Of a DNA stretch of 64,000 nucleotides, positions 25,008-33,152 are shown piece by piece. The stretch is from contig NZ_LT799418.1 of the NCBI RefSeq assembly GCF_900162725.1, forward strand, positions 1,725,836-1,789,835. The letters are read 5' to 3'. A program made the position numbers and the translations under genes. How positions within the stretch are numbered: the first letter of the stretch is position 1; every line of letters starts with the position of its first letter. The notes below the pieces were generated by a model. It was not told the origin of the DNA and ran no database searches. It was given only the letters and a program-made list of their open reading frames with translations. The DNA is from Parabacteroides sp. Marseille-P3160 (GTDB lineage: Bacteria; Bacteroidota; Bacteroidia; Bacteroidales; Tannerellaceae).

Positions 25008-26266
25008 AAGTAAATACCGACGATTTTTGCAAGACCTGGTCCGGCGTTGCTCTTCTGGTAGAGACCAGTAATCTGTCTATAGAACCTGACTATAAGGAAC
25101 ATAAAAGGAATGAGCTGTTTTTATCGGGACAAAAACTACTTCTGTATTTTTTCATTTGTCTATTGGGGATTCTGTTTTTTATAAGAAACAATCCATACGA
25201 TATGGGCCGTTTGTTGTTTACTGCAGTTAATCTTGCCGGAATTTATGTCGGTTATCTTCTTGTTCTTAAACAAATGCATATTCAAGGTAGCTACGCAGAT
25301 AAAATCTGCTCCCTTTTTAGAAAGAGCGACTGCAATGATGTCCTCGAATCGGCGGCCGCAAAAATAGGAGGGGTTCTTGGCTGGATTGAAATAGGTATAG
25401 GCTATTTTCTTACGAATTTATTTATCGCAATAGCTATACCTCCGCTTTTACCATATGTTGCCGTAATAAATATCTTTGCTTTACCTTATAGTTTTTGGAG
25501 CATATGGTATCAGAAGGTAAAAGTCAAACAGTGGTGTCCGCTTTGTTTGCTTGTGCAGGTTTTAGTATGGATCATCTTCCTTGTTGATGCAGGATCCGGC
25601 TTTATTCGTTTTTCAGATCTTGGAATAACGAATTTTTTGATCGTAGGTTTATTATATATGATTCCTATCTTTTCTATTAATCTATTAATGCCTAAATTAA
25701 TTGAAAGCAATAGGACTTCACAGATAGCTCAGGAATTGAATAGCATAAAAGCAAATGAAGATGTTTTCTCTGCCATGTTAAAACAGCAGCCTCATTATGA
25801 AGTGAATCGGGAATCCTCCAATATCCTATGGGGAAATTTATCTGGTACCGTTCTTGTTACTATTCTTACCAATCCGCATTGTAATCCATGTGCCAAGATT
25901 CATAAGCGCATTAATGTGCTATTGAAACAAACTAATCATTTATGTGTACAGTATATTTTTTCTTCTTTTAGCAAAGAATTGGACGATAGCAATAAATTTC
26001 TTATGGCAATCTATTTTAACAGGAGTGATCTTGACAGAAAACGGATATACGATGAATGGTTTGAAGGAGGAATGTTTAAAAGAGAGGGCTTCTTTGAAAG
26101 ATACGAAGTAAATGTAAAAGGTAATATGGTGATCAATGAGTTTGGAAAACACGAAACGTGGAAGGAACAAACAAAGCTTCATGCGACTCCCACGATTTTG
26201 GTTAATGGTTATGTTTTGCCGAATAATTATAAAATAGAAGACCTAAGATACATAAAATCGATTTAA
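24989..26266 (+). CDS. Vitamin K epoxide reductase (VKOR)-family thiol oxidase with C-terminal thioredoxin domain
   Basis: The 425-residue frame starts inside the C39-like domain (FCKTWSGVALLVE) and continues with four or five transmembrane helices of a VKOR domain, containing the Cys pairs SLFRKSDCNDVLESAAAKIG and QWCPLCLLVQ. A periplasmic thioredoxin-like domain follows with TNPHCNPCAKIHKRI (CxxC) and the cis-Pro region HATPTILVNGY. VKOR-thioredoxin fusions create disulfide bonds in exported proteins using quinones. Immediately downstream is a cysteine-rich exported peptide, its likely client. If only this frame is translated (ATG 24989), the redox domains are intact despite loss of the N-terminal domain. 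AT-rich, unlike core genes. Confidence 0.85.
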   Translation: MERKDLKVNTDDFCKTWSGVALLVETSNLSIEPDYKEHKRNELFLSGQKLLLYFFICLLGILFFIRNNPYDMGRLLFTAVNLAGIYVGYLLVLKQMHIQGSYADKICSLFRKSDCNDVLESAAAKIGGVLGWIEIGIGYFLTNLFIAIAIPPLLPYVAVINIFALPYSFWSIWYQKVKVKQWCPLCLLVQVLVWIIFLVDAGSGFIRFSDLGITNFLIVGLLYMIPIFSINLLMPKLIESNRTSQIAQELNSIKANEDVFSAMLKQQPHYEVNRESSNILWGNLSGTVLVTILTNPHCNPCAKIHKRINVLLKQTNHLCVQYIFSSFSKELDDSNKFLMAIYFNRSDLDRKRIYDEWFEGGMFKREGFFERYEVNVKGNMVINEFGKHETWKEQTKLHATPTILVNGYVLPNNYKIEDLRYIKSI

Positions 26267-26380
26267 ATCTACTATTACAAAGCTATAGGGTAATAGGCAA
26301 TAAACTGATCACTTGTTGCATAGTTTCTATAGCATCACTTTAAATAAAATGAAAAATGAAAAATGAAAAAGTAGCGAAAA

Positions 26381-26617
26381 ATGAAAATGTATGATGTGGC
26401 ACAGCTTGATGATTGTGCAATGAAAAGTATTGTCGGGGGAAATGATGGATATGATGGAACATTTACTGCTGGAACTTTTAATTGTTCATGTTCAAATGGT
26501 GCAAATCCACCTTTTAGCTCCTCTTGGACTAAAACTTACAGCAGTACTAAAGAGATTATAGATGATATTTCTGGAAAATGTGTAGAAGGAAAAGGAGGTT
26601 GCAGGGCTGCTTCTTAA
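26381..26617 (+). CDS. Double-glycine-leader secreted peptide precursor, four-cysteine core
   Basis: The 78-residue product splits into a 20-residue leader ending LDDCAMKSIVGG and a 58-residue core starting NDGYDGTFTAG. The leader fits the LSxxELxxIxGG rule for substrates of C39 peptidase exporters at its key hydrophobic positions (Leu -12, Met -7, Ile -4, Gly-Gly). The core has Cys at 35, 37, 67 and 74 (NCSCSNG ... GKCVEGKGGCRAAS), so two disulfides are possible. It lies between the VKOR-thioredoxin gene and a TlpA-like gene, with the C39 ABC exporter 1.9 kb downstream. No match to a named bacteriocin is recognised; toxin, signal or host-directed roles are all open. Start at ATG 26381 in an AAAAATG context. 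Confidence 0.75.
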   Translation: MKMYDVAQLDDCAMKSIVGGNDGYDGTFTAGTFNCSCSNGANPPFSSSWTKTYSSTKEIIDDISGKCVEGKGGCRAAS

Positions 26618-26762
26618 TTAATTGAAATTTAGGAATTGGGGGGTTATTTAATCTTCTATAGTTAATAGCTGTGAATATGTTTATTAATCTATTGTTTTCT
26701 AATGCCCATACATTGGAAAAATTTAGTAGAAGGATAAAATAACCCCTATAATGTGAAAATAG

Positions 26763-28232
26763 ATGAAAATGAAAATAATAATAACCCTATTGATATTTTC
26801 TGTTGGCCAAGTATTTGCTCAAACTACAACTATAACATTTCATACAAAGGAGGATATATCAGTCAGTATATATAGACCGATTGATGATGCTTTCAATAAT
26901 TATATTGTCTCTGACAAATTAGAATTAAAACCTAATATAAGCATTGATTATAAGTTGGATATTTGTGGTTTGAATTTTATAGAATGTAAGTATTCCAATG
27001 GGAGTAGGTATATGCTTATTTTGCAAGGTAATGAAAGTTTAACTCTTGATTATTCGAAGGATGGGATTACAATTACCGGAAAGAATTCAGAAGGTATGTC
27101 TTATTTTAATAATAACTTTTTTATCCCTGGATTCTTAAAGTATGGAATAGAAATAGATTCTATTTTTTCTCAAAATCTTTACAAAGAAATAGATTTGAAG
27201 TCTATTAATAGACAAATCCAACATCTATTATCTGGGTTCTCCAGGGATATCCAAAGATTAAAATCAGAAAAGAAAGTAACATCTGAATTTTGTCATGCAT
27301 TGGATAATGACATTCATTTTGCGATTTATAATGAATTCATACGTAATTTGAGAGGATTGCTTTTTCAGAAAGAGATTAAACTTAAATCTGAAGATATTCG
27401 TGAAATAAACAATTTAATCGAAACCATATATAGAGATTATCCTCCAATGAATGAAGATATTCTTCGATATAGCTTTGGTCCTAATTATGTTTCTAGCTAT
27501 TATAATAATTTATATGGAAAATTAGATAAGGTAGAAAAAGAGAAGCTTGTAGCTGGGTATGGTGAAAATGCATTTGGCCCCTATGTTCCTTTTCTATTGG
27601 CCCCTGATTCTATTCAATTACCCTATTTGGGAGGTGCTTATATCATACAGTTGCAATATATGGTTAATGAATTTGATCAAGATAAAATGTTTAGATATTT
27701 GACAAATAAGTATCCGCAGAGTCAATATGTGGCAATAATAAAAAAGAGGAGAGATGAAAAGAGATTGGAATCTACGAATAATAAAAATGATTCTATTATT
27801 GTTGTTGTTGATCAGATAAATAGTTTAAAAGAGCTATCTAAGGTCGAAGGGATAAAAAACAACTATATCTTTATTGACTTATGGGCAACATGGTGTAATC
27901 CGTGTAAAACTGAGTTTCAGTATAATGAGGAGTTGCATGATTTGCTTAATAAGTATGATGGTCTTGTTCCTGTTTATCTTTCGATTGATGAGGACCGATT
28001 TGAAAAGCTTTGGCGAAAAAATATAGACGAGTTTCACCTGACTGGTTATAATCTAAGGATATCAAAATATTTATCTACCGATATTCAACGTCAAATTTAT
28101 AAAGGTGGTACATTTATCATTCCTCGTTATATTCTATTGGATCAGAATGGTGAAATCTTAGATGATGATTTGCCCAGACCCAGTTCAATAAGTAAATTGA
28201 AAGAACGATTGGATGATAAAATTATGAAATAG
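26763..28232 (+). CDS. Exported TlpA-like thioredoxin-domain protein
   Basis: The 489-residue protein has a Sec signal (MKIIITLLIFSVGQVFAQ), a beta-rich N-terminal domain (about residues 20-120) like those preceding TlpA domains in Bacteroidota (DUF4369-type pattern), a helical middle and a C-terminal redoxin domain with FIDLWATWCNPCKTEFQYNE (WCxxC) and a cis-Pro region FIIPRYILLDQNGEIL. It should act in the periplasm as a thiol-disulfide reductase or isomerase. Between the cysteine-rich peptide gene and the exporter it probably corrects or reduces peptide disulfides. AT-rich. Confidence 0.85.
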   Translation: MKMKIIITLLIFSVGQVFAQTTTITFHTKEDISVSIYRPIDDAFNNYIVSDKLELKPNISIDYKLDICGLNFIECKYSNGSRYMLILQGNESLTLDYSKDGITITGKNSEGMSYFNNNFFIPGFLKYGIEIDSIFSQNLYKEIDLKSINRQIQHLLSGFSRDIQRLKSEKKVTSEFCHALDNDIHFAIYNEFIRNLRGLLFQKEIKLKSEDIREINNLIETIYRDYPPMNEDILRYSFGPNYVSSYYNNLYGKLDKVEKEKLVAGYGENAFGPYVPFLLAPDSIQLPYLGGAYIIQLQYMVNEFDQDKMFRYLTNKYPQSQYVAIIKKRRDEKRLESTNNKNDSIIVVVDQINSLKELSKVEGIKNNYIFIDLWATWCNPCKTEFQYNEELHDLLNKYDGLVPVYLSIDEDRFEKLWRKNIDEFHLTGYNLRISKYLSTDIQRQIYKGGTFIIPRYILLDQNGEILDDDLPRPSSISKLKERLDDKIMK

Positions 28233-28554
28233 ATTCTATTCTTATTTATGCTGATTTAATGTTGTAAATTACTTATAAAGAAGTTGTCTGTCACTAAAAA
28301 AGTATATGTGGATAAGTTATAATATCAGTTTTATATTATTGTTTATATCTCCGATGTAACTCAATATTCCTAATAAATTTTTTAAAATCTTGTGATGTGA
28401 TAAAGCTAAAAACGAAAGAGAAGAGGATTAATGATCGTGTAACATTAAAATGTTTTTCGATAAACTTTTAATTGTTAGATAGATAATATAATGGATGAAT
28501 TTCGAAAAGGGGAACTCACTCAATAAAAAATGGATTCATATTAGTTTTATTATG
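28233..28554. other. AT-rich gap before the peptide exporter
   Basis: No gene, hairpin or exact -7 box is seen here. An in-frame ATG at 28495 could lengthen the exporter by 20 residues, but the added sequence has no resemblance to the family. Confidence 0.5.
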
Positions 28555-30765
28555 ATGAAAGGCTTTCCTCTTTACACCCAATTAGACAGAATGGATTGTG
28601 GTCCAAACTGTTTACGTATGATCGCAAAATATTATGGACGTAATTATACATTACAAACATTAAGAGAAAAAAGTTTTATTACCCGGGAAGGAGTATCTAT
28701 GTTAGAGATTAGCGATGCAGCAGAAAGTATCGGATTCCATACGAATGGAGTACGAATTACTTTTAAACAATTAATTGAAGATGTACCATTGCCCTGTATT
28801 CTACATTGGAATCAGAGCCATTTTATAGTTTGTTATGGCATTAAGAAAAAGAAGGAGGAAGAATATATCATTAAGATAGCTGATCTTGCAGGGGAAAAGT
28901 ATACGATGGATAAAAAAGGTTTCCTTAAATGCTGGATCAGTAGCAAATCAAATAATGAGGATACCGGAACAGCCTTATTGCTGAACCCCACTCCTGAATT
29001 TTACACTATTGAAGACGATAAAGATAAACAGGAAAAGAACCTCAGCTATTTCTGGGGATATCTCCGACCCTATAAGAGCCAGCTTATCCAATTGATTGTC
29101 GGTCTGCTTATAGGAAGCGTTTTGTCACTCATCTTCCCTTTCCTCACCCAAGCGGTGGTAGACCAGGGTATCGGTAATAATAACTTGAATTTTATTACAC
29201 TGGCTTTGATTGCCCAATTAACTCTTTCCATTACTCAAATGGCTGTCGGATTTATCCAAAACTGGATTACCCTTCATATGAATACCCGTATCAGCATCCT
29301 GTTAATCTCAGATTTTTTGGCTAAGCTGATGAAGCTGCCGCTCCGTTTCTTCGATGCAAAGAACGTGGGGGATATCATGCAGCGTATCGGCGATCATAGC
29401 CGTATCCAATCCTTTATGACGGGGACTACCCTGACGACCCTCTTTTCTTTTTTCAATTTTTTTATTTTTGCTGCGATACTGGGCTATTATAACCTCACCA
29501 TTCTGTTTGTTTTTCTTGTCGGAAACACAATTTACGTTACTTGGATTTTATTTTTTATGCGTTTCCGTAGAAAACTTGATTATAGCCGTTTTACACAATC
29601 TTCGGCAAACCAGGGAAGCCTGATCCAGCTTGTAACCGGAATGCAGGAAATAAAACTGAACAATTGCGAAAAGCAACAACGCTGGAAATGGGAACGGATA
29701 CAGGTGAAACTATTTAATATCAGCATTAAAGGAATGGCTTTGGGACAATACCAACAAGTCGGTTCAGTTTTCTTTAGCCAAACAACGACTTTATTGATCT
29801 CTTTCCTTTCAGCCAAGGCCGTGATCGATGGAAACATTACTCTGGGTATGATGATGTCCATCAGTTATATTATTGGCCAATTATCCGGTCCGATCGGACA
29901 AGTAATCAGCTTTTCCCAATCCCTTCAAGATGCTAAAATAAGTTTGGAACGCCTTAATGAAATCCATAACAAGGAGGATGAAGAACAAACCATTAAAGAT
30001 ACAATTCATGAATTACCGGAAGACAAATCTATTTACTTAAATGAAGTCTGTTTCAGTTACGACGGGGCAGAGAGGGATTATGTTTTAGATCACCTTAGTA
30101 TCCGGGTCCCCCAGCATAAAATTACGGCGATCGTGGGATCGAGCGGAAGCGGAAAAACGACGGCAATCAAACTGTTACTCGGCTTTTATGCACCCTTAAA
30201 GGGGACATTAAAGGTAGGAAACCTTTCTCTTGGCGAGATAAACCCGCATTTATGGCGCCAGAAAGCGGGAGCTGTGATGCAAGATGGCTTTATCTTTTCC
30301 GATACAATAGCCAATAATATCGCCGTTGGAGAAGAAGCGATCGATAAGAAGCGGTTACTTCATGCCGTAGAGATCGCTAATATCAAAGAATTTGTCGAAT
30401 CCTTGCCTTTAAAATATAATACCAAGGTCGGTATGGAAGGAAACGGCATCAGCCAGGGGCAACGGCAACGTTTATTGATCGCCCGTGCCGTCTATAAGAA
30501 TCCGGAGTATCTTTTTTTTGATGAAGCGACCAACGCCTTGGATGCAAACAACGAACGGATCATCATGGACAATCTGAATGCCTTTTACCGGGGAAAGACG
30601 GTGGTGATCGTCGCCCATCGCTTGAGCACGGTCCAGCATGCAGATAATATCATTGTTTTGGAAAAAGGGAAAGTGATTGAAGAGGGAACACATCATGAGT
30701 TGACAGCTAAGAAGGGAGCTTATTATACGCTGGTGAAAAACCAACTGAATATATATTTCAATTGA
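28555..30765 (+). CDS. Peptidase-containing ABC transporter (C39 peptidase, peptide exporter)
   Basis: This 736-residue PCAT has an N-terminal C39 peptidase (QLDRMDCGPNCLRMIAKYYG with the nucleophile Cys; catalytic His in HWNQSHFIVCYG), a six-helix ABC exporter domain (about residues 160-450) and a C-terminal ATPase (Walker A GSSGSGKTTAIKLLLGF, signature GISQGQRQRLLIARAVY, Walker B YLFFDEATNALD). PCATs cut double-glycine leaders and export the core peptide across the inner membrane. The start at 28555 (MKGFPLYTQLD) is where the family begins; an ATG at 28495 is possible. The obvious substrate is the peptide at 26381-26617. No HlyD-type adaptor or TolC-type channel is found in the island. The 3' half is richer in GC than the 5' half. 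Confidence 0.95.
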   Translation: MKGFPLYTQLDRMDCGPNCLRMIAKYYGRNYTLQTLREKSFITREGVSMLEISDAAESIGFHTNGVRITFKQLIEDVPLPCILHWNQSHFIVCYGIKKKKEEEYIIKIADLAGEKYTMDKKGFLKCWISSKSNNEDTGTALLLNPTPEFYTIEDDKDKQEKNLSYFWGYLRPYKSQLIQLIVGLLIGSVLSLIFPFLTQAVVDQGIGNNNLNFITLALIAQLTLSITQMAVGFIQNWITLHMNTRISILLISDFLAKLMKLPLRFFDAKNVGDIMQRIGDHSRIQSFMTGTTLTTLFSFFNFFIFAAILGYYNLTILFVFLVGNTIYVTWILFFMRFRRKLDYSRFTQSSANQGSLIQLVTGMQEIKLNNCEKQQRWKWERIQVKLFNISIKGMALGQYQQVGSVFFSQTTTLLISFLSAKAVIDGNITLGMMMSISYIIGQLSGPIGQVISFSQSLQDAKISLERLNEIHNKEDEEQTIKDTIHELPEDKSIYLNEVCFSYDGAERDYVLDHLSIRVPQHKITAIVGSSGSGKTTAIKLLLGFYAPLKGTLKVGNLSLGEINPHLWRQKAGAVMQDGFIFSDTIANNIAVGEEAIDKKRLLHAVEIANIKEFVESLPLKYNTKVGMEGNGISQGQRQRLLIARAVYKNPEYLFFDEATNALDANNERIIMDNLNAFYRGKTVVIVAHRLSTVQHADNIIVLEKGKVIEEGTHHELTAKKGAYYTLVKNQLNIYFN

Positions 30766-30770
30766 ATTTC

Positions 30771-31200
30771 ATGACAAACAGTTCATTGGTACATTATTTA
30801 AAAAAAATGTTTGTCTGTAAAGTGATACTTGTTATTCATTATACCAACTGGGGAATTTCTCTATTAGGAGATTTAAGAAAGCTTTAATCAATTACAAAAA
30901 GGAAAATATTTCAGTTTAAGAATCCTTGGGACGCTCAGATCTATAAAGCATTGAAAGAAGATGAAAAGACGATTAATCAATGCGACCGATTTGTTTGTAT
31001 AGCCCAACATACACTGACTTCCTTGGAAAAGCTGACCTATATAGATAAGTCCAAATGTGAAATTATTTACAATGCAATAACCGATTCCTATAAGAAGGTT
31101 TCAGAAAGAAAAAAGAATAATCTTTGTAAAAAATATCATATAGCCTCTGATGAAAAAAATCTCTTTTATGCAGGGCGATTAAGCGAAGAGAAAGGGGTAA
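30771..31200 (+). pseudogene. Broken, truncated glycosyltransferase of the kind found beside peptide exporters
   Basis: An ATG at 30771 opens a frame (MTNSSLVHYLKKMF, VILVIHYTNWGISLLGD) that stops at TAA 30885-30887. The same frame resumes with FKNPWDAQIYKALKEDE, CDRFVCIAQHTLTSLEKL and FYAGRLSEEKGV. The pieces resemble the N-terminal half of a GT4-like glycosyltransferase family that I recall being associated with Bacteroides exported peptides (TIGR04157 type). The region from about 30888 to 30910 looks shortened or shifted. The gene ends abruptly after EEKGV, and the C-terminal half is missing. It is joined directly to the next remnant. Confidence 0.65.
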
Positions 31201-32271
31201 GATTTTTTAGAAACGAATGAGTGTTATTGTTTGATTGTTGAAAGTAATGTTGAATTAAATGTAACAATTGAAGAGCTTGAGAATATAATGAAATATTTTC
31301 CTAAAGATTTAGATATTTATTTTCCGTATGATTTACCCAAAAGAAACTTAGAACAAACTAATTTAAAGAAAGCTTTACTAAATAAGAATTCATGTGAGAA
31401 AGGCAATATGGATCCCTATTTTCTTGGCTATAAATGGGGAAATTCCATTTATTTTTTAAGCAAGAAAGGGGCTGAGAAATTACTTACTATAAATCCGATT
31501 AAAGATCGATTAGATAATGAATTTGTAAATTTATCGTTAAATGGACGATTGAATGCTTATTATGAGGATGTCCCATGGTTAACATTTGAGCAAATTGATT
31601 GGGGAGAATGGCCTGCAAGAATTAAGTGCATTTGGGATACCTTAATCAAAATAAGTCCTTGGACTATGGATCGGAAAAGAAAAGTAAAAAAGTTACTTTC
31701 AATTATTAGTGATATTGCTTATCAACTTAAAATTGAGCTTGTTTTACAGGGTGGTACCCATTTGGGATACATTCAACATGGAGGAATAATGCCTTGGGAT
31801 GATGATGTCGATCTTGGTATAGAGGAAAAGGATGTTTCTGCTTTTTTTGAAAAATTACAACAGGAACAAGATGTTTCATTTGATGAGTTCGTCGAGCATC
31901 GGTCGCAGAAAAATTATTATAAGATATGGGGGTGTGAAGGGGAAGAAATTTCTGGATATAAATATACATTTCCATTTATAGACCTTTGGGTATATAAAAG
32001 ACAAGGTGCTGATTTGGTTTTTGCTAATGGAATTATTTGCCCAAATTCCGCTTTATATGAATTCAAGAAGATAATATTTGAAGATTCTCTTTTTTATATT
32101 AGAGCCAACTCGATTGAAGTATTAGATAGTAGATATACATCTTGGAAAGATAAAATAATTGTGTATGCATGGGGACATAGATTAGAGCAACCTTATTTCC
32201 CGCGTGTAAGTTTACCTATCCAAACCGACGATGAAGGTCGAATGATAGGATTAAAAAATAATTATATATGA
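31201..32271 (+). pseudogene. 5'-truncated GT25-like/LicD fusion (sugar-phosphate transferase remnant)
   Basis: The frame opens after a TAA at 31198-31200 with FLETNECYCLIVESNVEL, which reads as the inside of a protein. It has no ATG until 31288 (a TTG at 31231 is another option). Residues up to about 120 resemble GT25 glycosyltransferase C-termini (GNSIYFLSKKGAEKLL). The remainder is a LicD domain with LVLQGGTHLGYIQHGG and MPWDDDVDLGIEE, the metal-binding Asp cluster of this nucleotidyltransferase-fold family, which adds phosphocholine-like groups to glycans. The LicD part is complete and might still be made. The 5' end was evidently lost in the deletion that joined it to the preceding remnant. 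Confidence 0.65.
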
Positions 32272-32311
32272 TTAAATAGACTACTTTTGTGAAAATGGCT
32301 TGTTAATGCAT

Positions 32312-32344
32312 TTTCATGAAAAGGGAAATACGTCCGAGGGAATA
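32312..32344 (+). repeat. Right 33-bp direct repeat bounding the AT-rich island
   Basis: A second copy of the end of the ABC permease gene (24107-24139), 31/33 identical. It still reads MKREIRPRE followed by TAG in the same frame. It probably marks the original permease 3' end, with the island inserted before it. Confidence 0.85.
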
Positions 32345-32365
32345 GGGAACAAATAGGGGCTGTTT

Positions 32366-33142
32366 TTGTTCTTCAAAATAGAAAAGACAGATGAGAACGT
32401 GAATCAGAAAGAACAATTAGATGAATTGGTGAGGGAATTCAATGTTCCTTCCTTCATCGAGCGGGATCCTATTCGTTTTCCCCGTCGTTTTACGCGATTG
32501 CAGGATATCGAAGTGTCGGCCGTACTGACTTCGGTCATTACTTGGGGAAAACGGAGTTCGATCCTGAACGATGCGGATAAAATGCACCGGGTGATGGGGT
32601 ATGCTCCTTATGATTATATTATGAGTAAAGAATGGGAGGGGCTCCGTCACTCCCGGAAAAACATTCACCGCACCTTCTTCGAGCACGATCTGCATGATCT
32701 CTGCCGGAGCTTGTATGCTTATTATTCGGAAAACGAATCTTTGGAAGACCTGTTTACTCCGGAAAACGGAGGTGTCCTGAAGGGCTTGGCGCGTTTCGGG
32801 GCAATGGCGGACATGCGGCATGTTACGGCATCTATAGATACCAGTCCGTGCAAACGAACCAATCTAATGCTTCGCTGGCTGGTACGGAACGATGGAATCG
32901 TCGATCTGGGAGTTTGGACGAAGATCCGCCCGGCCGACCTGATCATTCCCTTGGATACCCATGTATGCCGGATTGCCCGTCGGCTATGGAGCAATGACCT
33001 TCCGAAAACGGACCGGATGGCTACTGCCCTGAAAATTACAGAACGGTTAAAGGATATGTGCCCGGAAGATCCCTGCAAATATGATTTTGCCTTGTTCGGA
33101 TTGGGTGAAGCGGGAGGCGTCTTTCCTTTCTCCCGTCTATAA
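32366..33142 (+). CDS. TIGR02757-family protein (DUF2400)
   Basis: The 258-residue protein contains IEVSAVLTSVITWGKRSSIL, FGAMADMRHVTASIDTSPCKR-like sequence and DLIIPLDTHVCRIARRL. I recall this family as TIGR02757/DUF2400; the last motif resembles the helix-hairpin-helix DNA-glycosylase fold, but no glycosylase activity is established. There is no ATG at the expected start. The frame opens at TTG 32366 or GTG 32399, both plausible. It begins 21 bases after the right direct repeat, so before the island arrived it probably directly followed the ABC permease. It converges on the helicase gene with a 10-base gap. Confidence 0.85.
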   Translation: MFFKIEKTDENVNQKEQLDELVREFNVPSFIERDPIRFPRRFTRLQDIEVSAVLTSVITWGKRSSILNDADKMHRVMGYAPYDYIMSKEWEGLRHSRKNIHRTFFEHDLHDLCRSLYAYYSENESLEDLFTPENGGVLKGLARFGAMADMRHVTASIDTSPCKRTNLMLRWLVRNDGIVDLGVWTKIRPADLIIPLDTHVCRIARRLWSNDLPKTDRMATALKITERLKDMCPEDPCKYDFALFGLGEAGGVFPFSRL

Positions 33143-33152
33143 CCCGGATGAC

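Noticed and set aside
24107-32344. Conjugative or integrative element
   Set aside because: No integrase, relaxase or transfer gene is present between the repeats, so only an island of unknown mobility is claimed.
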